Position numbers and translations under genes: made by a program | Notes under the pieces: generated by a model | Told to the model about the DNA's origin: nothing | Database searches by the model: none | Seen by the model: only the letters and a program-made list of their open reading frames with translations | Source of the DNA: Hormiphora californensis | Taxonomy: Eukaryota; Ctenophora; Tentaculata; Cydippida; Pleurobrachiidae | Direction: 5' to 3' | NCBI GenBank assembly: GCA_020137815.1 | Contig: CM035356.1 | Location: 256,001 to 320,000 of the forward strand | DNA: 64,000 bases | In this document: positions 38,703 through 58,110 of the stretch, one piece after another | Layout of the letters: each line of letters starts with the position of its first letter | How positions within the stretch are numbered: the first letter of the stretch is position 1

Positions 38703-40738
38703 ATGGAAAATATGGCAGTGTCGCGGGTGAAACGGGAGTTTAAGGAAGTCGTCAATAGCAAAGAGGTGAGTTTATTTGTTTGTCTGTCGTTTGTTTGTAG
38801 TCTGTTTGTCTACCCATGCAAGTTGCAACTCATCAAATAATGATATGTGTGAACACACAATGTTGAAGGGAAATAACAAGGAATAAAAAGAGAGAGTTAG
38901 AGAGATAGAGAGATAGACTTAAATAGAGAGAAAATGATAGAGTAAGATTAAGAGACTTGTAAAGAGAGAGACAGAAAGAGAGTTAACAGAGAGAATACAG
39001 AATCTTGATCTTAGTATGTTGCACATCCGGTGTTATACAAGGAAGAAGACAGAGTGATGTGTGTGTGTACTAGTGTCTAGTGTACACTGTCTGTCTTTCT
39101 GTTGACTTTTTGCAACACTCAAACTTCTAAAAATAGGATGGCTTCATATTGAGAGCACACCCCACGCTGTGTGGAGATTGTACTGTTCAAACTGGGTCCT
39201 TAGCAAAGCAATAAGTGTGGGAGAGACAGGGAGACAGAGAGAGAGAGACAGGGAGACAGAGAGAGAGATAGGTAAGAGACAGGGAGACAGCCGGAGCAAG
39301 AGATAATGTTCTCTCATCTTTGAAATCCCCTCTGTAGGCTGAAACTGCGGGTGTAAAGCTTGACCTTGAGGACAGTTCATTCCTGAAACTTCGTGGTGAA
39401 ATTAGAGGTCCACCTGATACCCCATTTGATGGTGGGAAATATATTCTTGACATTACCATCCCAGAAACATATCCTTTCAATCCTCCAAAGGTTAGACAAC
39501 AAACTATATCGAACTTAACTTAAAAGCTCATTTTCATGAAATTCATAAATCTACGGATCTCCGATTTTCTTAAAATTTATTTTCAGGTAGTTTTCAAAAC
39601 TAAGATTTGGCATCCAAATATCAGTTCGGTAACGGGAGCTATCTGTCTTGATATCTTGAAGGATCAATGGTAAGTTTATAGATTTGGACAGATAAAATAG
39701 TAAGAGCTTTGGAAGAGTTTTGCGACATGATTGTCCCTAGTGCCCAGTTAAGTGCCCACCTTCTCACACACTTCTCTCACACTTTTAGGGCAGCCGCTAT
39801 GACGCTACGAACAGTCCTTCTTTCCCTACAATCTCTTCTCTGTTCCGCTGAACCTGACGATCCCCAGGATGCAGTGGTAGCCAAACAGGTAACTGTACAT
39901 TGTGACACAATCCGGCTATTAGATCATCGTACCCCCGAATATATTCAATATATTCTGTGCTGGGTGCTTGCAGCAGCTGTAGATGGGGTGGGTATCAGAG
40001 GACGTAGCGCGCGGGGTCTCTTGTTGTATTGGGAGTGAGGGATGACCAGCAACGCAATGCGCGCACCAGTCCATTCGTGTAACCTGCACAATTCGCAGAT
40101 GTAACCAATTACCGATCGGTTACAGCGGTGACTCAGTTACATAATGCTCCTTTCTCTGCAGTATAAGGACGATCAGAAGTGCTACCTGAGGACTGCTAAA
40201 CACTGGGCAGTGTCATATGCAAACGGTAATTCCAAATCTTGGGAGAGAGAGAGAGAGAGTATGTGATTGTTTAGTGTAACTGTTTAATCGCTTCCCGGGA
40301 GGGGGAGGCACTTCCCCTTTCTTCTAACCACTGATAATTATACCCTCCTCTTCCTTTTCTCCGAATCTCAACACATTAGATTCCCCAGGACCCAGCTAGT
40401 ATTCTAACCCATTGAATTCCCCAGGGCCCAGCTTGTATTCTAACCCATTGATATCCCCAGCTGAGTTAGGTTCAGACGATGACCTGTCCGATCTACAGCA
40501 CAAGATACAACAGCTAATGGGAATGGGCTTCACTGAGGTATGTATAGCTGTCACCTCAACACCCCCTCCCATCCCCTTTCAACTGTCTCTGTTTCAAATC
40601 TGTTCCTGCAATTAATTCCCTGATCGCACATTATATGCTGACTGCTCACACCATTATTTCCCACAGCACCAGTCACGAGTAGCTCTGTCATCAAAGAACT
40701 GGAATGTTGAGGCGGCCGTAGAATCTCTGTTTAGCTGA
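38703..40738 (+). CDS. UBE2K: Ubiquitin-conjugating enzyme E2 K (E2-25K) with UBA domain
   Basis: Seven exons: 38703-38766, 39338-39490, 39587-39669, 39789-39888, 40162-40225, 40461-40537 and 40667-40738. All have GT/AG borders and joining phases. The UBC fold is well conserved: [38 protein letters not shown], the HPN motif ([20 protein letters not shown]) with the catalytic Cys, and [13 protein letters not shown]. The C-terminal UBA domain ([20 protein letters not shown]) identifies UBE2K rather than other E2s. The enzyme receives ubiquitin from E1 and can build Lys48 chains. Two AATAAA signals lie near 41083 and 41103. No frameshifts are seen, unlike several neighbours. Confidence 0.96.
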
Positions 40739-41238
40739 AGACCTGGAGGGACGGACAACAATTGTGAACAACCTACCACACCGAATATATTTGGGCCAGA
40801 CGGGGGACAATCTTTATATGATTACAATTATATAGATCTAGAATCTGTGGCGCAGCGTTTAGTTATGTACCATTATATTGGTGTGTTTTCTATAGAGCCG
40901 ACATAGCTGTGCTTAAGTGTTTGTTTGTATGCATTTTGGATTACATGTTTTTCGAAAACTCCGAAATGGATTTTTGAAATTCCAAGAAAGCAAGTGGTGT
41001 GTTTGTATGGGAGAGACACGTAGGCTAAGTTATAGTTCTTTTTAGAACGTGAAGTATATAAATGGTTGGGCTACTATTGTAATAAAACTTGATTCAAGTT
41101 TGAATAAAATGTGTTGTGTTTTACTTTATTTACCCTGTTTCCCATGTTAATCTCCCACCCCTTTACCCACATCTCCCATTGTAGCGAAGGCAGATTCTGT
41201 GTGTGTTATCCACCCTATAGCAACGAAATACCAGCACT

Positions 41239-41664
41239 ATGTTGCCATGGGCACAGCTTTTCAGAGTCCTGCAGCCCATCATCACCTACCATCGCTATAC
41301 GACACTCCCCCTTCGCCGTAAGTTACCCCTCTCAAAACCCACTAATTGGTCAGTAAAGTTGATTGATCTTCCATTGATCTCTACTACTCGTCTTGGTTTT
41401 GTCCTCTGTACCCTTTATGTATAGTGCTAATCGTCTCTTCCCCTTCCACAGAAGAAAGAATTTGTTGACAAAATGGCTCGTGGTGGGCCTATCCGGTTCC
41501 TTGCCCGATTGGCTGTCCGAGGACGTATGTCTGCCGAGAAAGCCCTGAAAGATAAAGATATGACCGTTCCCCAATTTGGACAAGAATCAAGGACTGTGTT
41601 GCAGAAAGTTGCTAAAGAAGTGTTTAGGGAAGTAAAATCAAGTAGAAAGGGACCAAAAAAGTGA
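41239..41664 (+). CDS. Small basic protein, paralogue of the next gene (two-exon model)
   Basis: A clear coding exon starts after a CTTCCACAG acceptor at 41452, reads KKEFVDKMARGGPIRFLARL and continues to a stop at 41664. Starting from its own Met at 41473 it gives 63 residues. An upstream exon, 41239-41317, begins MLPWAQLFRVLQPIITYHRY and has a GTAAGT donor. Its hydrophobic start resembles the N-terminus of the paralogue at 42028. The two exons are one base out of phase, and a run of five C at 41306-41310 is a plausible indel site. The core RFLARLAVRGRM is shared with the next gene. A hydrophobic, basic N-terminus could suit mitochondrial targeting. There is a faint resemblance to the vertebrate NCBP2AS2 protein, which I do not rely on. 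Confidence 0.5.
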
Positions 41665-42027
41665 ACGGCTTTGGTGGTTTTTTAGATTTTAGTTTATTGT
41701 ACCGCGTCTGAGATCGAGTTATGAATATGATACTTTGATACATTTTCTACCTTGTAAGACATGTGTTTTTGCCGACAGAGTAAGATAGGGGTACGATAAA
41801 AGTTGTTGTGATACACTGAGCTATGACCAAATCTTCACAATAATTAGTAGTTGCAACATGAAATGATGGCAAGAAAATGAAGAAACGATAACTCTTACTT
41901 CACCTACTACTCTGAGAAGTATTCAGCCCACTACTCCAGTATTTCTAAAAACTACACTTCGAATTCAGATCAACTCAAATCTACTGCCCAAACCCCATCC
42001 CTCAATTGACCCAGAAGCCAAGGTCAC

Positions 42028-42315
42028 ATGTTGGGACCACTACTTCGTATCATAGGAGCCATTGCTAGCTCAGTAGGTGCCTCAGCTGTGGCCAGGAAAC
42101 TAGCTGACCCAAATGTGGTAAATAGAATGAGTAACCTCCCGATAATGCGGATACTGGCTAGACTGGCTGTGCGGGGCAAGCTGGAGATGGAGAAACAGGG
42201 TCGGGAGTTGGGCAAGAAATCGGCACAGGAGGAGATCAAAAAGGAGAGGGGAGAGAAGGTGGTGAAGGCAGCAAGGAGAGTTAGAGAAAGGAATACAAGG
42301 ACTCCAAAGAAATAA
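42028..42315 (+). CDS. Small basic protein, intronless paralogue
   Basis: 95 residues: a hydrophobic Ala/Gly-rich start (MLGPLLRIIGAIASSVGASA), a middle segment VVNRMSNLPIMRILARLAVR, and a Lys/Glu/Arg-rich helix-like tail ending in RTPKK. The middle aligns with FVDKMARGGPIRFLARLAVR of the preceding gene, so the two are tandem paralogues. This copy lacks the intron seen in the neighbour. No known domain is recognised. A plausible AATAAA lies near 42340. Function unknown. Confidence 0.6.
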   Translation: MLGPLLRIIGAIASSVGASAVARKLADPNVVNRMSNLPIMRILARLAVRGKLEMEKQGRELGKKSAQEEIKKERGEKVVKAARRVRERNTRTPKK

Positions 42316-43442
42316 CTTTCCAGCAGATACAATCTGATAAATAAATATATGATTTGTTTATATGTGGCCCTTTTTGTAAAGATGTTTCTGTTAATTTTGT
42401 AGTTTTCAACGAAGCTATCCCTGAAGTTTATTCTGCGACGCTTTACCCTAACCTCAATATATCTATAATTTTAGCCTTGTTTTATGACCAAGATGTGGAA
42501 TTCCTACAATGCTATCAGCTCAGCTGCTACTACTAGCTACTGGAAGATGAGTTAGGACGAGTTTTCTGGCTGTAACGGTAATATTAGTAACTTAGTTACT
42601 AGTTAGGGGTTCAGTTTTAGATGTATCACAACTCTTTCTTGGGGGTGTATTAAAAATGCTTAGGCCATAATAGGATAACATAGTATTACATAATCAATAA
42701 AGTTCTATCAGTAAACAAATAAACATTCAATATTATAATTCATGCCGCCTACATGTCAGCGTTGAAGCAAGAAACTTCTAAATCCTGTAACTCTACATCT
42801 CTCATATATATATATATATTTCTCTTTACAATAGACGCGTCTATCTGATTTCAAGTGGTCTAGATTAATAAAACCACCTGAAACCATTGGTAACGAAGTT
42901 ACCCCTCCCTTGCCGGCGCGCAAAGCGCACCAAACGAAGGCCGCGATGCGGCCTGAGTGTGAGGTGTCTTCGATACCAACTGAAACCAGGAGAGCCACAT
43001 ACAGTAAAATACTAATACTCTAATATCTAGAGTTCTAGTTGAACTAAAGAAGATGTATGCTAACAGCTAGGTCAAATTGTCTCAAAATGTTCCTCATTAT
43101 AGGTTTTTAGTGTTCATAATTCATAATAGTATGTTATTGTTTCTCACTTATTCTGCCTTTTACCTCCCAGTATCCGTCACACTCACATAGCAGTCTGATA
43201 GTGAACGCCTCAGGGAACTTTATCGGGAAGTATCTTCATTAAACGACTAAAATCAGGCGTTATATCCGTCTCCACCCGCTCCTTTAAACACGTGGTTTAT
43301 ACCATGGTTACCGTTGTCATGGTTACAGCTGTTTATTACAGTTGTCCGTGGTTACACCTTTCAATGCTCCTTCTCCTCCTCAATACTCAGGTGCTTAACG
43401 CCCGCTGCATATTTAGGTGCATTAGCGGCCTTGTTCGCTTGC
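42316..43442. other. Intergenic region between convergent genes
   Basis: 3' ends of the small basic gene (+) and the GPCR (-) face each other here. A reverse-strand AATAAA at 43332-43337 lies about 105 bases past the distal GPCR stop. Several CATGGTTAC-like palindromes occur at 43300-43327. No gene is seen. Confidence 0.5.
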
Positions 43443-44029
43443 CTAGGTATTCTGAATGAGCTTTATTCGACTGTTCTGGGTGTATAGACTGGAGGGGCCG
43501 GTACCAGTTGGAGTAGCACCCCCGCTGCTAATACTGGCCCTGGTACCACTGGTACTGATACTCTGCCGGGCTCCTCCTGAAGGATTCGGTATACTAGCAG
43601 AACTGCTGTAGAGATTAACCCGTGTCGTTCCGATATAGGCATTCTTCGAGTAGAAGTCAGTTTTCTCGATGAATGTGCCTTTGAAGGGAGAGAGCATGAA
43701 GGCTCGGAAGGTCCTGTTTGTGTAGAAATAGATGAGGGGGTTTAGGACACAGTGGAGGGAGGATGAGAACTCTCCGTATATGATCATAGCTGGCGTTATT
43801 ACTTCACCATCTGAGAGGAAAGAGGGTTAACAAGAGGCAGCTGTGATGAATAGAATAGAGTGCAGTATCGGTGTCTCAGATAATCAAAGCAGTAAATAAT
43901 GTTCAGCTTTAAAAAGTTTGTTAAAGTTTAAGTCTGCTGACTGTAATTGTCAGAACTCTCCTAATCAGCACCATGAATGGTCTGGTTCATCTTAGTCAAA
44001 CTGATCATATGAGAACTCTATCTAGTCAA

Positions 44030-44118
<89 letters not shown>

Positions 44119-47100
44119 CCTATCTCTCTGAGGGAAGTGTGGATGTGGAGGTGAAGTTAAAAGCAAGTTTGGTGGTGACAGGCTGTTGAGATTGTTGTCT
44201 ACAGCTGAAAAATTCTGACACATCGGTACCGTTTGACCACAGCACAAACTTTTGTGTGAACCGGAACGTGTAAATGGCAAAAAGATTCTCAAAATAAGGG
44301 GGCACACCATGCAAACTCCTAGGGAAGTCATGTCTGGGAGGCATTCGTTCGCTTCACATTACCGCATCATTCAACAATCTCTCTATCGCTTCACATCACA
44401 TGTTGCACGTGCAAACAAGTGCTCCTTCATAAAACCACCTGCTGCGACCACGACGAAAGCAGCCCAATGCCTTATCACGTATTGTCTTGTTTGCATAGAG
44501 AAGGATGAAGGGATTGATGACAGGGTGGAAAGATGTGCTCACCTCACCATACACTATAGCCCATGATGGCACTATCTTCGTGTCTTCTGACAATTGTAAC
44601 ATGAACAATCACGTGTACGTGCAAAATGTGGCGATACAAGCTGTTATCCTAGTCGAGCTGTATGCATTTGATTCTCAACAGTGCGCTCAGATGGGTCGCG
44701 GCGCCAGACAGTAGTCGAGTAAAACCTCAATATAACAATTATATAACTATGTTTGGGAGTTCTAGAAGATCTTGATGCACTGTTGTTACCTGTTGCACTG
44801 GTGATAACAGAAAAGACAAGGAATGGTAGGAAACAGAGGATGAAACTTCCGACAAGGATGCATGTTGTAACGATAGCTTTACTACCCTTGTTCTTCTTCG
44901 CGTTTGTTCCTCTTGTCACGTTCATCTTAGACCTGTGAAATATGTTATATGAGAGTCTGATATTCATTTTGAACATGTGTTGTCATCCATTAGTTGTTCA
45001 CCACCACCAACATGTTAATTAAGACCACCATAAAGCCAGGTAAAGGCCAGCTAAAAGATATATATGATGACATGCCGTATGAGTTCACCCAGACTATTCC
45101 TTACAGCGTGTGTGCCTGGTGTTGAGAGGTGTGCTATTGCTCCGTAAAAGTAGGGCAACTGCCAAGGAAGTGCACCCGGTTAATTGCCCTCCAATTACTA
45201 CCAATTACTAGGTGAACTGCACTGGAGAATAGTTTATGTTGCACCAGCGTTTTCGACACTCGCTTGTAGAAAATGTGAAGAGATACACTGAGAAAAAGAG
45301 ACACATACAGAGACAGAGATACAGAGACAGAGAGACAGAAACAGAGAGATAGAGAGAGAGGTACAGTTTTGTGGAAAGGAATCACGATGAAATCACTAAA
45401 CATTTAGTGCCCTACTGACAGCTTGTACACGCATGCTGTGATGGTTGAAAAACGGGAAAAAACATTACAGAAGAAATGTATGACATTGGTTATTTCAGTG
45501 GATTATTTTCTTGTGTTACTCAAAATAACTTCTAGATGACAAAACCGTTCACTAACTTGTTTCTAACGCTGCTGATGGCGATGTAAAGGATTTTAGAGTA
45601 GATGCCAGAGATCACTATCATGGGGATAAAGATGTATACCAGAGCGGATACAGTTGATGGCTGGATACTTTTCTCTGTAATACCCAAAGATTTCATCCGC
45701 TCCTTGTTGTACTCAAAATCTAGAAAGCGTCGGTTTAGGAAGTGTTTAACAGGTGTGTGTGGCTGGTTGTCATACTACATGTAATGTCTCACACGCCCGT
45801 TCGCTAAGGGCAGTCTTATGTGAGACAAATGGCCGGCCAGTATTTTATGAATACTCATGATCTCCCCCGGGTAATTTACCTGCAATACAGACGGCCCTGA
45901 TAGGATCGTAGTGGTAGGGATCGAAACCAAGGAAGGGTACAACCTGGGGTGCAAAGGCCAGTATCCACACAACCACACATATCACCCTCATCCTTCGTGT
46001 AGTCAGAATCTGGGAAAGTTTAGTATTGTAAGATGGGCCGAGTATAACAGTGTGCCCTATACATTCCGTTCTTCACCTTCTCGCTATGATATTCCCCGTC
46101 CTAACGGACCCTATACCGGCTACCTCCCTCTCTATGTTTCCTAAAATATACGTCATATCTAACCCCCCCCTCTCTCTTTCTTCCAGGACACGTACCTCAT
46201 CAAAGGGATATTTGATAACAATGGCCCGGTGAACGCAGATAGTCGTCATCAACAGTATTGCTGTTATCCGAAGGTACGTCACACATATTGCAACCACCCT
46301 GGGTTATATATTTAGGGTTAGATGGGGATCACATGGGTCCATCATGGCATGGTACAAGGGTGGCTATATAGGGTTGGAGTGCGGGCCTTGCACAACGAGC
46401 AGAGCAATACACAGAACTCTCACCAGCAGAACTCCGCTCCCAGAATCCACTTGTCGACAGCGGTAGATATGGCTGTAGCGGGGAAGGTAATCAAACAGAT
46501 GAGCAGATCACATACCTGCAGAGTGGTATTTTAATTAGTTAACTTCGTTGTATAATCTCGTTAAACACAAACATATTAGAACAATCAGTTTTCTGAGTTT
46601 TAGGAATATATAGGTCTATAGAATTACAGATGTAGAGGTACCGTACCGTTAGATTAAAGATGAATCCTAACATAACATTGTCCAGACCATTCCATTTACG
46701 TTGTAAAGACAGCGCCAGGAGTACAAGTCCGTTACCTAAGGATAGGAATGGGATATTATGGTGTCGTAAGACAAGGAGTGGTATTTCTTAGAATATGTTC
46801 TCGCACGGAGTATTCAAATGATAAGTAAACAATATGTTCTTTATGCAATATGTTGCTTCATCAGTAGGTAATTTTGTCAAAATTAAAGTAGACTCAAATC
46901 TCTTGATTCCAATGATTATGATCTGATTAATTTAGTCGCCAGAGATAATGAGTTAATTTGTCATGAATCTGAATGAATGTGGAGATGGTAATCACTGATC
47001 GTAGTGATTTCATCGTCTTCTACCGTTCTTCATAGGTAGCGCAATTATATAAGGCTGTATAGAAGGCTGGTACAACTGCCGTCTGCCACTGCAGTTCATT

Positions 47101-47270
47101 CTACTATATAGTTCATTCTACTTACCCAGGGCTCCTAGTATGGTGTAGATAAAGAAACCAAAGGACATGAGTCCTATTTCCACTGCAGACCGCCCACTTG
47201 ATACATTTAGAGAGCTCTCCAGGTAGTAGGCAATATCTAACGGTTCACTATAGTTGAATCCTCGTATCAT
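43443..47270 (-). CDS. Class A GPCR with two alternative TM7/C-tail last exons
   Basis: Minus-strand exons read 47270-47126, 46735-46647, 46515-46424, 46298-46196, 46009-45880, 45719-45557 and 44932-44790, then either 44586-44396 (8a) or 43810-43443 (8b). All junctions are GT/AG and phases agree, giving 351 or 410 residues. The N-terminus has NYS and NVS glycosylation sites. TM1 has GNGLVLL, TM2 NLTVCDLLICLITFP, and a conserved FCW precedes TM3. TM3 ends CVHRAIVIKYPF (HRA in place of DRY). TM4, TM5 (VYIFIPMIVISGIYSKILY) and TM6 (ILCFLPFLVF) follow. 8b supplies a TM7 with NPLIY and a long Ser/Thr/Gly-rich tail; 8a supplies a TM7 with NPFIL and a short basic tail. Ligand unknown; no closer family can be assigned. 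Confidence 0.88.
44030..44116. repeat. (CT)n microsatellite between the two alternative GPCR last exons
   Basis: A CT dinucleotide run located between exon 8a (44396-44586) and exon 8b (43443-43810). On the transcribed strand it reads GA. Confidence 0.95.
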
Positions 47271-47954
47271 GGTGGCACCGGCTAGAATAGTTGGGGCCGT
47301 GTTAGCAGAGGAAATATATAATGGTTGTGATAGAAAGCGGTCTAAAAGTAATATGATATAATAGTTTTAATCTGGCTGTATTGTATGTAGGAAGCAATTT
47401 CCACAACTCTAATATCAAATCTAATGAACGACTGAGATATTTTGGAGCAAGAAGGGCGACACTTATAGTTACAGCAATCAATTATAGATGCACACAATAT
47501 GTGTGTACTGGGGGGAGAAACATGCAATGGGAAGTACTACTAATATTTATTACACATGCTAGACTATTTACTAATATTAGTAATATTATTTCCTAGTGGG
47601 AATTATCGTGATTAAAGGGACGATTCCCATAGCTAATCTCTAGTTATTTAACAGCTCTAAAGTTTAAACAGCTACACACATATTATGGCTTAGAGTTAGG
47701 CTTCTTTTGAAGCTATTTTGGCTGCATGTATATTAAAAACACACTGAAGAGAGACGTATTCAGGGAGACTTCATTTAAAGTCGTCTAGAGCGCTATATTG
47801 TTATGCTAATATAAAGCACAGACACTCAAACAAAGAGCCTCATACAGAAACACGGCGATCATTTAAACGAATTGTTTCTCACTTTCTCAGGATTATCTGT
47901 CTGCATGGGAACTAATCATGTTTCTACATAGTGTCTGATAATACAAGTACACCA

Positions 47955-49577
47955 GGTCCCCGATTTAATGATATAACAGTGTAACGGGGTGGATAGATCA
48001 TTGGGAATCTGTTATACCAAGATCTTTCCACCGATAGGTTTGGAGACAATGAGTCCACATAGAGCATGTACAGTTGGGAGGTGTTAGTTAGAAACTAAAT
48101 TAAGAGAGAGGGGGAGGGAGGGAGAACTTTTTAGCAAATGAAGGGGCTGAGTTATAAGCGTTATAGAGCATGTGTGTAATGTGTATAATTGCCATTTATA
48201 TTCGGTAAAGGAGAAGGTCATTGGTGACGACTATAGCTTGGCCAATAAAACTACTATTAGTGAATAAAATGGAGATTAGTGCATTGAATAACATTAATAT
48301 AAACCATAGCATTGAATAATATTAATATAAGCTTGCCTTGCTCTACCCTGTCTCACCGCGAAAAGGGTGGAAGGGGGAAGTGTTTTCCCCGGTAAATCAG
48401 GGTACCCGGTATATCAGGGTATTGGAGGAATTTTATTCTCCCGGTAAATCGGGGTCCAGTAAATCGGGGTCCGGTAACAAACCAACATCATCACTCTCTA
48501 CCAACAAACAAGCCTCCACAAAAACCTGATCAACAAACAGAACAAACCACTATCCCATGCTACAAAACAAATTTCTATGAGTGACGCACATAGATACCTA
48601 ACCCACTAAACATTTCACACGCCAGAGTTCCGTTAATTGGGAAGGAACCTGCCCTAACTACCCCATGAACGGCCGGACGCTGCATCTGCATCACGAACAA
48701 AAAGTGATGTTCCATGAACCCACATGGAGTACTGATTACAAATCAGAGGTTGGCAGCGCAAAATCTACAAAGGTGCCATAGTCAATGGAGCGTCCGAATT
48801 GTCCTAGCCAAGGCCACATCTAAAGCGATCAATGCTGAGATGCCACTCACCAAGGGTCGCTGGAGATATCCGAGACTGGCACAATGTGAAAACAGTGCTG
48901 GTGCGGTCCTCTTCATGGGACCTGTTAAGATAGTTATGGGAGACGATTCCACCCTTATCTCCAAAACCATGGACATAAGACGGAGGAAGAAAACTCTCCC
49001 GGGGGAAAGAGGAAACTCTGGAACCTGAGCTCCGTCCTTCTCGGGCGTGAGGAACTGGCTGCCGGACGGGATAAAATCACAAGTAGAGGATTGGAAGCGG
49101 AGGCGCATACAACAACAACAACAACAACCGATAGGTTTGGAGACAATGAGTCCACATAGAGCATGTACAGTTGGGAGGTGTTAGTTAGAAACTAAATTAA
49201 GAGAGAGGGGGAGGGAGGGAGAACTTTTTAGCAAATGAAGGGGCTGAGTTATAAGCGTTATAGAGCATGTGTGTAATGTGTATAATTGCCATTTATATTC
49301 GGTAAAGGAGAAGGTCATTGGTGACGACTATAGCTTGGCCAATAAAACTACTATTAGTGAATAAAATGGAGATTAGTGCATTGAATAACATTAATATAAA
49401 CCATCACATTGAATAATATTAATATAGGCTTGCCTTGCTCTACCCTGTCTCACCGCGAAAAGGGTGGAAGGGGGAAGTGTTTTCCCCGGTAAATCAGGGT
49501 ACCCGATATATCAGGGTATTGGAGGAATTTTATTCTCCCGGTAAATCGGGGTCCGTTAAATTGGGGTCCGATTGTAT
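47955..49577. mobile_element. Two 440-bp direct repeats with pogo-like MITE termini
   Basis: Segments 48031-48475 and 49126-49570 are near-identical direct repeats, from CCGATAGGTTTGGAGACAAT to CCGGTAAATCGGGGTCC. They are separated by about 650 bases containing a CAACAACAACAACAACAAC tract. The outer edges resemble the CAGTCGGACCCCGATTTA family: GTCCCCGATTTAATGA near 47958, and GGGGTCCGATTGTA ending near 49577. This may be a MITE with an internal duplication, or an LTR-like arrangement. No protein domain is recognised in the middle. Confidence 0.6.
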
Positions 49578-49579
49578 AG

Positions 49580-54500
<4,921 letters not shown>

Positions 54501-54506
54501 TTGAGC

Positions 54507-55651
54507 TACAGTTCTGAGACAGCTCTCTGCAGCTCAACTACAGTTCTGAGACAGCTCTCTGCAGCTCAACTACAGTTCTGAGACAGCTCTCTGCAGCTCC
54601 ACCTCAACTAAGTTCTGATACAGACTCCTCTGCAGCTCAACTACAAGTGTCTGAGAACAGGCTCTCTGCAGCTCACCTACAGTTCTGAGACGAGCACGTA
54701 TTTACACGCGCCAACTACAGTTCGAGACATGCCATCTGCAGCTCAACTACAATCTGAGGACCAGAGACTGCGCGCTCAACTCAGGTTCGATGGAGACAGC
54801 TCCTGAAGCTTTCAACTACGTTGTGGTGGACCGAGCGCGTCTCTGCGTCTCAACTACAGTTTGAGACCGATCGCTGCAGCTCAACTACGTTCTGAGCCAG
54901 CTCTTGCAGGCTCAACTACAATCTGAGACAGCTCTCTGCAGACCAAACTTACAGTTATGAGGACAGCTCTCTGCAGTCAACTACAGTTCTGAGGACACAC
55001 TCTTGCAGCTCAATACAGTTCTGAGACAGCTCTTTCTGCAGATCCGCTCCAGTCTGAGACAGCTCTCTGTGCAAGTCAAACTACAGTTCTGAGACAGCTA
55101 TGCAGCCAACTATATTCTAAGGGACAGCTCTCTGCAGGCTCAAACTTACAGTTTTCTGTTGAGTACAGACCTCTCATGCAGCTCAACTACAGTTCTGGAA
55201 ACAGCCCTCGCCAGCTCACTACAATTCTGAGACAGCTCTCTGCAGCTCAACTACAGTTCTGAGACAGCTCTCTGCAGCTCAACTACAGTTCTGAGACAGC
55301 TCTCTGCAGCTCAACTACAGTTCTGAGACAGCTCTCTGCAGCTCAACTACAGTTCTGAGACAGCTCTCTGCAGCTCAACTACAGTTCTGAGACAGCTCTC
55401 TGCAGCTCAACTACAATTCTGAGACAGCTCTCTGCAGCTCAACTACAGTTCTAAGACAGCTCTCTGCAGCTCAACTACAGTTCTGAGACAGCTCTCTGCA
55501 ACTCAACTACAGTTCTAAGACAGCTCTCTGCAGCTCAACTACAGTTCTGAGACAGCTCTCTGCAGCTCAACTACAGTTCTGAGACAGCTCTCTGCAGCTC
55601 AACTACAGTTCTGAGACAGATCTCTGCAGCTCAACTACAATTCTGAGACAG
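54507..55651. repeat. 32-bp satellite array, about 36 copies
   Basis: The unit is GCAGCTCAACTACAGTTCTG followed by AGACAGCTCTCT. Copies from about 55230 to 55650 and the first two or three at 54530-54600 are nearly perfect. Copies in 54600-55230 are riddled with one-base insertions, deletions and substitutions. Confidence 0.95.
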
Positions 55652-55857
55652 CTATAATTCTAGCTCTTGTCGAGCTAAACCCACAATGTAGCTGGACACT
55701 GTTAATATCATTAAGTTGCGACTCACTTCATAGAAGTATGGCTAAGGCTTCTGCTGCCTCTCTTCAACCAATACTCTCGCTGAAACCCATTAATTTCGAT
55801 CGGGGCAGTTGCTTACTAACTCACTAGGTTCATAAGAAAACTGACCTGAACCCAATT

Positions 55858-58109
<2,252 letters not shown>

Positions 58110-58110
<1 letters not shown>

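Noticed and set aside
48714-49164. Overlapping frames in the centre of the direct-repeat element as a retroelement protein
   Set aside because: No reverse transcriptase, integrase or gag motif is visible on either strand.
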